Assembly: GCA_964579765.1 (NCBI GenBank)
Contig: CAZOIK010000125.1
Coordinates: 1 to 31,023, forward strand
Direction: 5' to 3'
Origin: DATNBT01 sp964579765
GTDB taxonomy: Bacteria; Acidobacteriota; Vicinamibacteria; Vicinamibacterales; CAVVIG01
DNA: 31,023 nucleotides
Both the position numbers and the translations under genes were made by a program. A model generated the notes under the pieces. It was not told the DNA's origin. It was given only the letters and a program-made list of their open reading frames with translations, and did not search any database. Position 1 is the stretch's first letter; every line of letters begins with the position of its first letter. Shown here in pieces: positions 18,711-26,098 of the stretch.

Positions 18711-20529
18711 GCCGCTCGAATCGCCGCCGAGGCGTTCGTCGAACGTCTTCTTCATCCTCTATGTGATCGGCACGGCGATCGCGATCGGCGTCATGCTGGC
18801 GCTGCCGTCGCCGTCCACGAAGGCCGTGGCATACAGCGAATTCCGCCAGATGGTCCGCGCCGGCCAGGTCGCGGAGGTCGTCGTAGACGAGCACTCCGTG
18901 CGGGGGAAGACGAAGGACGGCCGCGCGTTCGAGGCGACGCGCATCGACGATCCGCATCTGCTCGACGAGCTGGATCAGCATGGCGTGAAGTTCACCGGCG
19001 AGGTCGAAGCGACCTGGTGGAAAAGCATCGGCGAGTGGCTGCTGCCGATCTTCGCGATCGTGCTGCTCTGGACGTTCGTGCTCGGGCGCGCCAATCCGGC
19101 GCGCGGCGCGATGGCCTTCGAGCGCAGCCGCGCGAAGATTTACGCGGAAGACGACGTGAAAGTCAGCTTCGCCGACGTCGCGGGCATCGACGAAGCCGTG
19201 GAGGAGCTGCGCGAGGTCGTCGAGTTTCTCCGCAATCCGAAGAAGTACACCGACCTCGGGGGGCGGATCCCGAAAGGCGTGCTGCTGCTCGGCCCGCCCG
19301 GCACGGGCAAGACGCTTCTCGCGCGCGCCGTCGCGGGCGAGGCGCACGTGCCGTTCTTCAGCCTGAGCGGTTCGGAGTTCGTCGAGATGTTCGTCGGCGT
19401 GGGCGCGGCCCGTGTCCGCGATCTGTTCGAGCAGGCGGAGCAGCGCGCTCCCTGCATCATCTTCATCGACGAGCTCGACGCGCTCGGCAAGACGCGCGTG
19501 CAGTCGCCGATCGGCACGCACGAGGAGCGCGAGCAGACGCTGAACCAGCTGCTCGCCGAGATGGACGGCTTCGACGCGCGCAAGGGCGTAATCGTCATGG
19601 CGGCGACCAACCGCCCCGAGGTCCTCGACCAGGCGCTGCTGCGCGCCGGCCGCTTCGACCGGCAGATCGTCGTCGATCGGCCGAACGTGGAGGGACGCGA
19701 GGCGATCCTCCGGCTGCACGCGCGCGCCGTGAAGCTCGCGTCGAACGTCGATCTCAAGGTGGTGGCCGCGCGCACGGCCGGCTGCGCCGGCGCCGACCTC
19801 GCGAACCTGGTCAACGAAGCCACGCTGCTCGCCGCCCGCAAGGATCGCCACGAAGTGACGATGGAGGATTTCGAGGAGGCGATCGACCGGCTGCTGGCCG
19901 GCCTCAAGCACAAGCGCGTGATGAACGCACACGAGCGCGAGATCGTCGCGTATCACGAGGCGGGCCACGCGATTGTCGCCACGGTGCTGCCCGGGGTGGA
20001 TCCGGTGCACAAGATCTCGATCGTGCAGCGCGGGTACGAGGCGCTCGGCCACACGTTGCAGCTCCCGACCGAGGAGCACTACCTCGTCACCGAGCCGTCG
20101 CTCAGAAACCAGCTCGCCGTGCTGCTCGGCGGACGCGCGGCCGAGGAGATCGTGTTCGGCGAAGTCTCGACCGGCGCGCAGAACGACCTGCAGCACGCGA
20201 CCGACCTCGCGCGCTCGATGGCGGCCGAGTACGGCATGAGCGAGACGCTCGGCCCCGTGGCGTTCGGCCCGCGCCGGCGTGCCGCGTTCCTTGACGTCCC
20301 GGGACTCGAGCCGCGTCCGTTCGCTGAGGACACCGCGCGCCAGATCGACGCGGAGATCAAGCAGCGCGTCGTCGAGGCGCACGCCCGCGCCGCCGGCATT
20401 CTCGCCGAACGCCGCGACGTGCTCGACGCGCTCGCGCGCGAGCTGATGGAACACGAAGTCGTCGAAGGCCCAGAGGTCCGCGCGCTCGTCGCGCGGCTGT
20501 CGCCGCAGGCGTCAGCACCCGCCGCGTAA
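18703..20529 (+). CDS. ftsH: ATP-dependent zinc metalloprotease FtsH
   Basis: Membrane-anchored AAA+ protease that degrades unneeded or damaged membrane and soluble proteins, 608 residues. Two N-terminal membrane segments (about 13-32 and 105-127) flank a periplasmic part. The AAA domain has Walker A GPPGTGKT (197-204), Walker B IIFIDELDALGK, and ATNRPEVLDQALLRAGRFDR with the SRH. The protease has HEAGH (418-422) and the later metal-ligand region STGAQNDLQHATDLARSMA. Active sites look complete. The start ATG at 18703 overlaps the preceding membrane gene by 8 bp, with GGAGG upstream. It may be one of several FtsH copies; nothing here shows which is the main one. Confidence 0.95.
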   Translation: MPEPLESPPRRSSNVFFILYVIGTAIAIGVMLALPSPSTKAVAYSEFRQMVRAGQVAEVVVDEHSVRGKTKDGRAFEATRIDDPHLLDELDQHGVKFTGEVEATWWKSIGEWLLPIFAIVLLWTFVLGRANPARGAMAFERSRAKIYAEDDVKVSFADVAGIDEAVEELREVVEFLRNPKKYTDLGGRIPKGVLLLGPPGTGKTLLARAVAGEAHVPFFSLSGSEFVEMFVGVGAARVRDLFEQAEQRAPCIIFIDELDALGKTRVQSPIGTHEEREQTLNQLLAEMDGFDARKGVIVMAATNRPEVLDQALLRAGRFDRQIVVDRPNVEGREAILRLHARAVKLASNVDLKVVAARTAGCAGADLANLVNEATLLAARKDRHEVTMEDFEEAIDRLLAGLKHKRVMNAHEREIVAYHEAGHAIVATVLPGVDPVHKISIVQRGYEALGHTLQLPTEEHYLVTEPSLRNQLAVLLGGRAAEEIVFGEVSTGAQNDLQHATDLARSMAAEYGMSETLGPVAFGPRRRAAFLDVPGLEPRPFAEDTARQIDAEIKQRVVEAHARAAGILAERRDVLDALARELMEHEVVEGPEVRALVARLSPQASAPAA

Positions 20530-20550
20530 CGCGGCCACGGAGGAGCCATC

Positions 20551-21060
20551 ATGTCTGGTATGTCGATCATCCACGAGTTTCTGCGGGGGGCGCACGTCCC
20601 ATACACCGTCGTGCCGCATCCGCCTGCCTTCACCGCGCAGGAAGAAGCCGCGGCAACGCGCGTGCCTGGACGCGACTGGGCGAAGGTCGTCGTCTGTTTC
20701 GTCGATGACGAGCCGATTGAAGCGGTGATTCCGGCGCCGGCGATGGTCAACCTCGAGCGGCTGCTCGAGCTCACCGGTGGCCGCATGATCCGCCTCGCCG
20801 AAGAAGCGGAGATGCGCGAGCTCTTTCCCGGCTGCGAGGACGGGGCCATGCCGCCGCTCGGGCCGCTCTACGCGCAGTCGGTGTTCGTGGACGTCTCGCT
20901 CGCAGGCGAGCCCGATATCGTCTTCAGCGCGGGCACGCACGCCGACGCGATTGCGATGCGCTGGGCCGACTATGTGAGGACGGTGAAGCCCATCGTCGGC
21001 AGGTTCGCCGAGCCGCGGCAGGATCGCGTCCCGGCCTATCGCCTGTCGTACAGGGAGTAG
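20551..21060 (+). CDS. YbaK/EbsC family aminoacyl-tRNA deacylase-like protein
   Basis: 169 residues of the YbaK/ProX-type editing fold, which hydrolyses mischarged aminoacyl-tRNA. Features: HEFLRGAHVPYTVVPHPPAF, TAQEEAAATRVPGRDWAKVV, VVCFVDDEPIEAVIPAPAMV, LFPGCEDGAMPPLGPLYAQS and DIVFSAGTHADAIAMRWADY. The usual lysine of the active site is represented in DWAKVV; the GAMPPLG and AGTHAD loops match the family. The exact substrate (Cys- or Pro-tRNA mischarge) cannot be told. The ATG at 20551 has GGAGGAG close upstream. It is 21 bp past ftsH and may be read through from it. A second ATG at 20560 is possible. Confidence 0.85.
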   Translation: MSGMSIIHEFLRGAHVPYTVVPHPPAFTAQEEAAATRVPGRDWAKVVVCFVDDEPIEAVIPAPAMVNLERLLELTGGRMIRLAEEAEMRELFPGCEDGAMPPLGPLYAQSVFVDVSLAGEPDIVFSAGTHADAIAMRWADYVRTVKPIVGRFAEPRQDRVPAYRLSYRE

Positions 21061-21066
21061 CGCTTC

Positions 21067-21663
21067 TCAGGAAAGCAGCCTGACCGTGCTGGCCTGCGGT
21101 CCCTTGTCGCCCGGTTCTTCGACGAACGCGACGGGGCTGCCGACGGCCAGCCGGTCGAATCCGCCGCCGAGCACGCTGGTCTTCTGGAAGTACACCTCGT
21201 GGCCGTCGTCGGCGGTGATGTAGCCGAATTCGTCGATCGGGAACAGCTGCGACACGTGGCCTCGCGGTTGATGCTCCAGATGCTTGACGCCGCCGCGCTG
21301 CCGCCGCGCGTAGTCCTGCAGCCGCCGGCGCGCGAGGTCGAACGCCTCGCGCACGGCCACCGCCGCGTGCTTGCGTTCAGGGTTCGGTTCATCGCGCTGC
21401 GGCACTTCGGCGGCCTCCCGCTCCTGTATCGAGGTGTGCAGGTTCGCGTCGTGCGAGACGACGATTTCGTCGCCGGGGACGGTGAGATCGATCCGCACGT
21501 GAAAATGATTCCCACGCTCGTGGTGCCGCTGGACGAATTCGACCAGCACGCGGCACCCCATGATGCGCGGGTAGTACGTCGGCAGCTTGCCGATGCGCCG
21601 GTTGATGTCGGCTTCGAGGGCGTCCGATCGATCGAGGCCTCGGAACGTGATGCTCGTAATCAT
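21067..21663 (-). CDS. HPF/RaiA ribosome hibernation factor fused to a cold-shock domain
   Basis: 198 residues. The N-terminal domain (about 1-100) is of the ribosome-associated sigma-54-modulation/HPF type: ITFRGLDRSDALEADINRRI, LPTYYPRIMGCRVLVEFVQR, HFHVRIDLTVPGDEIVVSHD. The C-terminal part (about 140-198) is a cold-shock-like OB fold: FGYITADDGHEVYFQKTSVL, FDRLAVGSPVAFVEEPGDKG, PQASTVRLL. The aromatic RNP face is only partly kept (FGYIT, VYFQ). The linker is basic and rich in Arg. Such fusions are known in databases as HPF/RaiA-family proteins, and the CSD probably binds RNA. It may stall idle ribosomes or link them to RNA. It is convergent with the YbaK gene by 6 bp. Confidence 0.83.
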   Translation of the reverse strand: MITSITFRGLDRSDALEADINRRIGKLPTYYPRIMGCRVLVEFVQRHHERGNHFHVRIDLTVPGDEIVVSHDANLHTSIQEREAAEVPQRDEPNPERKHAAVAVREAFDLARRRLQDYARRQRGGVKHLEHQPRGHVSQLFPIDEFGYITADDGHEVYFQKTSVLGGGFDRLAVGSPVAFVEEPGDKGPQASTVRLLS

Positions 21664-21694
21664 GCAGGCTGATCGAGCAATGCATGTGCCTGAC

Positions 21695-21720
21695 GGCCGT
21701 CCGGCAGCGGAGCCGGCGGC
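21695..21720. repeat. Degenerate copy of the GGCCGTCCGGC palindrome
   Basis: GGCCGTCCGGC (21695-21705) is identical to 11 bases at the rtcB/ACP junction. It is followed by AGCGGA and GCCGGCGGC, which pair with it imperfectly. It lies between the hibernation-factor start and the end of the serine hydrolase. It looks like a decayed member of the palindrome family. Confidence 0.35.
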
Positions 21721-21722
21721 AA

Positions 21723-21741
21723 CGCGGGCTGGCTAGAAGCC
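21723..21741. terminator. Short hairpin over the serine hydrolase stop codon
   Basis: CGGGCT and AGCCCG form a 6-bp stem around a 7-base loop (GGCTAGA). The stop codon CTA complement at 21733-21735 falls inside. It could contribute to transcription ending for the minus-strand serine hydrolase. No T-run, so it is weak. Confidence 0.3.
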
Positions 21742-22896
21742 CGGAGCGCGGCTCAACGATTGCGACACGCGGCCGAGGATGGCTTGGCGCAGCGGCTGCG
21801 CATCGCCATGGCCGTCCGGGTAGGTCCGGTTGCTCAAGATGACGACGTAGGTCTGCGAGGCAGGATCGAGCCAGAGCATCGTGCCGGTGAATCCCGTGTG
21901 TCCGAACGACGGCGCGACGCCGTTGGGGACGGGCGCGCGGACGAATGGCTCGCCGAGATCCCAGCCGAGTCCGCGCGCATGCGCGCCGCCGGCGGGAGAT
22001 GCTGGATGGGTCATCAACTCGATGGACCCGGCGCTGAGCACTCGGCGACCTCGAGCGCCGCCTTTGTGGAGCAGCATCGAGGCGAAACGGGCGAGATCGT
22101 CTGCCGTCGAAAACAGACCCGCATGCCCCGCGACGCCGCCCATGCGCCGCGCGGTCGGGTCGTTCACGAGCACGCCGGCGCGCCCGATCGAGGTGGGCGC
22201 GATTCGGCGCGCCTCGGCCTGCGACAGTCGAAATCCCGTATCGGCCATTCCGAGCGGCCGGAAGATGTGTGTGTCGCAATAGCGGTCGAGGCTCGTGCCG
22301 GAGACCCGTTGCACGAGCTCGCCGAGCGCCTCGAAATTCTCGTCGCTGTAGACGTAGGCGGTGCTCGGCGCGCTCGCAGGACGTTCGCGTGCGAGCAGCG
22401 TCATCGCGGTCCGGTACCCGACCCACGGCCGGCTCAGGTCGAGATCGGCCCGCAGTCCGGAGTAGTGCGTCAGGAGATCGCGGACGGTGATCGCGCGCTT
22501 GCCCGCCGTGCCGAACGCCGGCCAGTACGTCCACGCCGGCGCATCGAGGGCGAGGCGTCCGCGCTCGACCAACTGCATCACCGCGGTCGTCGTCGCGACG
22601 ACTTTGGTTAGCGACGCGAGATCGAACACCGTGTCCGTCGTCATCGGCACGACAGCTGGATCGGTCGCCCGGGCGCCGAACGCGCCGCGGTAGATCACGT
22701 CGGGCCCCTGGCCGATCAGCACGACCGCGCCCGGCACGCGCCCGCTGGCGATCTCGTGCTGCACCAGCGCGGCGAGGTCGCCGAGCGCGTCGCGTCCGAG
22801 CGCGCGAGGCGCCGGCGCCGCCGCACAGGACCACGGGAACGCGAGCGTGGCGATCAGGAGCGCCGCAGGTGCCGCCGAGCGATGCCGAGGACGCAT
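21733..22896 (-). CDS. Beta-lactamase family serine hydrolase, exported
   Basis: 387 residues of the penicillin-binding-protein/class C beta-lactamase fold. The N-terminus (ALLIATLAFPWSCAAAPAPR) is a signal peptide; a Cys is present but the lipobox is not canonical. Catalytic motifs: SLTK (S95 nucleophile, K98), YSDEN (Y183) and the KTG equivalent HTGFTG. MGGVAGHAGLFSTADDLARF and FRPLGMADTGF are typical of the COG1680 family of esterases and D-amino-acid hydrolases. It is more likely an esterase or peptidase than a resistance enzyme. A TATAGT -10-like box ends 8 bases upstream of the ATG at 22896, so its mRNA could be nearly leaderless. Next upstream on the same strand is the DUF4015 gene. 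Confidence 0.88.
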   Translation of the reverse strand: MRPRHRSAAPAALLIATLAFPWSCAAAPAPRALGRDALGDLAALVQHEIASGRVPGAVVLIGQGPDVIYRGAFGARATDPAVVPMTTDTVFDLASLTKVVATTTAVMQLVERGRLALDAPAWTYWPAFGTAGKRAITVRDLLTHYSGLRADLDLSRPWVGYRTAMTLLARERPASAPSTAYVYSDENFEALGELVQRVSGTSLDRYCDTHIFRPLGMADTGFRLSQAEARRIAPTSIGRAGVLVNDPTARRMGGVAGHAGLFSTADDLARFASMLLHKGGARGRRVLSAGSIELMTHPASPAGGAHARGLGWDLGEPFVRAPVPNGVAPSFGHTGFTGTMLWLDPASQTYVVILSNRTYPDGHGDAQPLRQAILGRVSQSLSRAPGF

Positions 22897-22904
22897 GTCA
22901 TTCG

Positions 22905-22910
22905 ACTATA
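22905..22910 (-). promoter_or_regulatory. Candidate -10 box for the serine hydrolase
   Basis: On the minus strand TATAGT lies 8 bases before the ATG at 22896. A start 6-7 bases after it would fall on or next to the ATG, with no room for a Shine-Dalgarno. No convincing -35 is seen. Confidence 0.3.
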
Positions 22911-22932
22911 CCAAGTCGTCCGGCGCGACTGC

Positions 22933-22945
22933 GGTTCACGGAACC
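22933..22945. terminator. Small hairpin over the DUF4015 stop codon
   Basis: GGTTC-ACG-GAACC (22933-22945) is a 5-bp stem whose first arm contains the stop codon. The 39-bp spacer to the serine hydrolase also holds CGACT-ATACCA-AGTCG. Both are weak, but together with the TATAGT box they suggest that the two genes may be separate transcripts. Confidence 0.25.
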
Positions 22946-24201
22946 AGATCGGTCGCCGAATACTCGTTGTGCGGATTCCACAGCATCCATCCGTCCGCGC
23001 CGAACTCCTCGGCAGCCTCGATCTGCGCCCGGACCTGCTGCGCGGTGAAGGGGCGTCCGTCGAAGGCGTAGTCGCGAAAGGCCTGAAGCCACGGCCGGAA
23101 GCGCACGCCGGGGAGCTCGGTGCGCGAGCGCGCCTTCGCGAGCGACAGCGCGACGATCTCGCGCGGATGCGCTACCGGATTCCGATAGCCGGGGATGCCG
23201 AACTGAAAGCTCGACGGGTAGAGCATCGGCGAGACGTAATCGACGAGATCCGAAACACGCTCGAGCTTCTGGCCGATCTTCGTGTCGTCAGGATTCCAGC
23301 AGACGTAACCGAACACGTCAACGGCCAGGAAGACGTTGAAGGCGACGAGCGCATGACGGGCGCTCGCCAGGAAGCCGTCAATGGCGGCCTCGCGATTCTG
23401 TTCGGTCCACGCAACCCCGTAGCCGAGCCCGGGCGCGTCGGGCAGCCGCGCGTAGTCGAACTGGATTTCGTCGATGCCGGCTGCGGCGGCCTCGCGCGCG
23501 ATGCCGATGTTGTAGTCCCACACGTCGTGGCTGAATGGGTTGGTCCACGCGAGCCCCTCGCGATCGCGGAACAGCGAGCCGTCGCGGTTGTGGACGGCCA
23601 GCGCCGGGCGCGCCGTCGCCAGCAGCGTGTCCTTGAAGACGACGATCCTGGCGATGACGTAGATGCCCCCTCTGTGCAGATCCTCGACCAGCTTCGGCAG
23701 GTTGCCGATCGTGATGACGCGCTGCGCGCCTGCCTCGGCCGCGAGCGGGAGCGCGCTGCGGTACGGGACGAGACCGCGATCGCCCTTCAGGTCGATGACC
23801 AGCGCGTTCAGTGCGGTCGTGTTGACCAGGTTGAGGGCCGCGCGCCGCAGCCGGCTGTCGCCGACGCCGTACACCGACAGATACACTGCCTTGGGGCGAA
23901 ACGACGCGAGCGGAACGTCGGCGCCAGGCCCGGCAATCGCGCGGATCCGCACGTCCGTTCGGCGGTAGCCGGCCGCGCGGACGTGAACGACGGCCGTGTT
24001 CGCCGCATCGACCGTGAACGCGCCGTGCTCGTCGGTTCGAAATGCGGTGTCGCCGATCGTGACGATGGCGCCGGCTATCGGCGCCATCGTCGTGCCGTCG
24101 ATGACGCGGGCCGTCGCTCGGACTAGCGGACCGTCCGCGCCCGAGTGGAGCAGCGGAGCCGAGAGCGCCAGCACGAGCGCCGCCGTACGAACGGACATCA
24201 T
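22936..24201 (-). CDS. DUF4015 putative glycoside hydrolase with a carboxypeptidase-regulatory-like N-domain
   Basis: 421 residues, exported (signal about MMSVRTAALVLALSAPLLHS). Residues 28-90 look like a carboxypeptidase-regulatory beta-sandwich (ATARVIDGTTMAPIAGAIVT, then FRTDEHGAFTVDA). The rest is DUF4015-type: KAVYLSVYGVGD, LNALVIDLKGDRGLVPY, GIYVIARIVVFKDTLL, EGLAWTNPFSHDVWDYNIGI, the catalytic-barrel block GIDEIQFDYARLPDAP, VDYVSPMLYPSSFQFGIPGY, and FGADGWMLWNPHNEYS. DUF4015 is in the glycosyl-hydrolase TIM-barrel clan; substrate is unproved. Start ATG at 24201 (followed by a second ATG) overlaps the deacetylase stop, with GGGAGG upstream. The pair with a polysaccharide deacetylase suggests work on an acetylated sugar polymer. 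Confidence 0.83.
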   Translation of the reverse strand: MMSVRTAALVLALSAPLLHSGADGPLVRATARVIDGTTMAPIAGAIVTIGDTAFRTDEHGAFTVDAANTAVVHVRAAGYRRTDVRIRAIAGPGADVPLASFRPKAVYLSVYGVGDSRLRRAALNLVNTTALNALVIDLKGDRGLVPYRSALPLAAEAGAQRVITIGNLPKLVEDLHRGGIYVIARIVVFKDTLLATARPALAVHNRDGSLFRDREGLAWTNPFSHDVWDYNIGIAREAAAAGIDEIQFDYARLPDAPGLGYGVAWTEQNREAAIDGFLASARHALVAFNVFLAVDVFGYVCWNPDDTKIGQKLERVSDLVDYVSPMLYPSSFQFGIPGYRNPVAHPREIVALSLAKARSRTELPGVRFRPWLQAFRDYAFDGRPFTAQQVRAQIEAAEEFGADGWMLWNPHNEYSATDLVP

Positions 24202-24992
24202 CGCGCCTCCCGCGGCAGCATGGCCGAGAACGCAGGCCCCTGCGCGCCGTCGGTCACGAGAAAGCGGGGGAGCGCCATGATCCGCTCGCGCGGCGTGACG
24301 AGGCGGCGGTCGAGCGTGAACCCGGCGACGTAGCCGGCGCGTTGCGCCGCGGCAATCAGCTCGTCGTCGTAGAGGCCGAACGGCCAGGCGATCAGCGTGG
24401 CGTCTGCGCCGACGCGCTCTTTGAGGACGACGCGCGGCCGCTCGAGCTGCATCGCGACGAATGCGCGATAGGCGTCGGGAGCGAGCCGCCGCTTCTCGAC
24501 GTGGAAATTCGGATGCCAGTAGGTGTGCGACTGGATGTCGAACAGCCCGGTTCGGCGCATCGAGTCGAGCTCGTCCCATGTCATGGCGTACGACGTCCGG
24601 GAAATCGGCGACGGGTAGATGAACAGCGTCACCGGGATCTGATACTCGCGCACGATCGGCTGCATCTCCGTGAAGACCGTGCGGTGGCCGTCGTCGACGG
24701 TGATGAAGATCGATCGCGCCGGCGGCGCGGGTGCCTCACCGCGCAGATAGGAGACGAGGTGATCGAGCGGCTCGAGCGGATAGTGGTGCTGCGTCAGGTA
24801 CTCGATCTGGCGGCGAAACGTGGAGGTGCGGACGGTCATCGCGTCGGTGACGGCAGGGCCGAAACGGTGATACACGAGAATCGAGAACACGAACTGCACC
24901 GGCGCCTCCTCATGCGCCAGCGCTACGGCGGCCGCGGCTGCGACCGCTGCGGCCGCGAGCACGAACCGCAGGCTGTTACATATGCGCGACAT
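24198..24992 (-). CDS. Exported polysaccharide deacetylase
   Basis: 264 residues of carbohydrate esterase family 4 type, from the ATG at 24992. The N-terminus MSRICNSLRFVLAAAAVAAA is a signal or anchor. Motifs: FSILVYHRFGPAV, the metal/base pair in IFITVDDGHRTVF (the usual TFDDG), IPVTLFIYPSPISR, the metal His pair in FDIQSHTYWHPNF (HTYWH), and IAWPFGLYDDELIAAAQRAG. This is close to the deacetylase part of PgaB/IcaB-like proteins. It removes acetyl from N-acetylglucosamine-type polymers, probably in the envelope or matrix. It overlaps the next gene by ATGA. No clear Shine-Dalgarno at this start; a longer frame upstream exists. Confidence 0.88.
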   Translation of the reverse strand: MSRICNSLRFVLAAAAVAAAAAVALAHEEAPVQFVFSILVYHRFGPAVTDAMTVRTSTFRRQIEYLTQHHYPLEPLDHLVSYLRGEAPAPPARSIFITVDDGHRTVFTEMQPIVREYQIPVTLFIYPSPISRTSYAMTWDELDSMRRTGLFDIQSHTYWHPNFHVEKRRLAPDAYRAFVAMQLERPRVVLKERVGADATLIAWPFGLYDDELIAAAQRAGYVAGFTLDRRLVTPRERIMALPRFLVTDGAQGPAFSAMLPREAR

Positions 24993-25119
24993 GGGGCCGA
25001 CTAACCACGAGGCAGTCGCAAAGCCGGTACCGCGGCACGGGCTACGGAAATCCGGCGGAACGGATGAGCCATGGCGGCTGCGAGATTGCAGCAGAGACTC
25101 CCAGGGACAGAGGCACACC

Positions 25120-25749
25120 ATGACACGCATGGACGAGCTGCTCGCTCGGATCGCGGACCTCGAGCGCGAGATCGAAGTCGAGCTCGCTCGGGTCCGCTCC
25201 GAATGGCGCTACCGTGTCGAAGCCGGGCGCGTCCGCTTCGAGCGAGACGTGCGCCTCGCACACGAGCGCCTGCGGCAGAGCATCCCGCGGTTTCTCGGCG
25301 AGAGTCGGATCGCAAATCTTCTGACGGCGCCGATCATCTACTCGATGGTCGTGCCAATCGCGCTGCTCGATCTCTGGATCACCGTGTACCAGGCGATCTG
25401 CTTTCGGGCCTACGGCGTCGATCGCGTCCCGCGCTCGGCCTACATCGTCATCGACCGGCAGCACCTGGCGTATCTGAACGGGATCGAGAAGCTGAACTGC
25501 GTTTACTGCGGGTACGCCAACGGCGTATTCGCGTACGCGCGTGAGATCGCCGCGCGCACGGAGCAGTACTGGTGTCCGATTCGCCACGCGAAACGCGTGC
25601 GGACGCCGCATCCGCACTATCGCGACTTCGTGGACTACGGCGACGCCGAGGGCTACAAGCGGCGATGGCTGGAGCTGCGCAACGCGCTGGCGGAGCATGA
25701 GGCCGACGCTCGAGCCGATCGCCCGCGGCCGGGACGACCGAAGCCGTAG
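25120..25749 (+). CDS. Conserved membrane protein with CxxC and a C/H pair
   Basis: 209 residues. Residues 1-58 are highly charged and helical (MTRMDELLARIADLEREIEV), likely a coiled coil. A hydrophobic stretch at 66-96 (LLTAPIIYSMVVPIALLDLW) probably spans the membrane as a hairpin or single pass. After it come YIVIDRQHLAYLNGIEKLNC, VYCGYANGVFAYAREIAART and EQYWCPIRHAKRV: C127, C130, C152 and H156 would suit a metal or redox site. The later part is charged. This block is familiar as a conserved hypothetical protein, but I know no function. The start at 25120 is favoured over the longer frame because the coiled coil starts there. Promoter space is shared with the deacetylase. Confidence 0.75.
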   Translation: MTRMDELLARIADLEREIEVELARVRSEWRYRVEAGRVRFERDVRLAHERLRQSIPRFLGESRIANLLTAPIIYSMVVPIALLDLWITVYQAICFRAYGVDRVPRSAYIVIDRQHLAYLNGIEKLNCVYCGYANGVFAYAREIAARTEQYWCPIRHAKRVRTPHPHYRDFVDYGDAEGYKRRWLELRNALAEHEADARADRPRPGRPKP

Positions 25750-25946
25750 CGCACGTGCCGACGCGCGATTTCCGAGTGGAGAGTGACGATTCGGACAGTC
25801 CAGGCGCGCCGGCTGGTGCGAGGCGCTGTCGCACGAGTCATATGGCCGGAAGGGAAGTGACGCGCGACGAATCAGTTACGCACGCGTGCTCCGGCCACGC
25901 CGATCGCGGAACACCGATTGCTCTTTGCAGGCGTCGGAGGCTCGAG

Positions 25947-26075
25947 ATGGCGGAAGCGCCTGTGGCAATCACCGAGCGGATCTGGTCGCGCGTCCTGCCG
26001 ACGGTGGATGCGCTGTTCGTGCTGGCGATTGGCGTAATCATCATCGGGGCGTGCGTTGCGATCGAGTTGCATTAG
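25947..26075 (+). CDS. Short single-span membrane protein, 42 residues
   Basis: MAEAPVAITERIWSRVLPTV then DALFVLAIGVIIIGACVAIE and LH. A short amphipathic head is followed by one strong hydrophobic helix (about 21-39) with little tail, as in small regulatory or subunit proteins. GGAGG lies 6 bases before the ATG at 25947, a good ribosome binding site. It is convergent with the eCIS cargo-like gene, with 23 bp between the stops. It could be a toxin partner, a subunit, or unrelated. A longer frame from 25755 exists but lacks RBS and homology-like content. Confidence 0.6.
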   Translation: MAEAPVAITERIWSRVLPTVDALFVLAIGVIIIGACVAIELH

Positions 26076-26098
26076 ATCTCGCGCAAGCGTCTGAGCCG

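Noticed and set aside
21056..21080. Hairpin between YbaK and hibernation-factor stops, preceded by GTAGCG
   Set aside because: Arms GCTT...AAGC pair over only about four bases; too weak to join the palindrome family.
25880..25889. Palindrome GCACGCGTGC upstream of the 42-residue gene
   Set aside because: A single 10-bp GC palindrome is expected by chance here and has no partner site.
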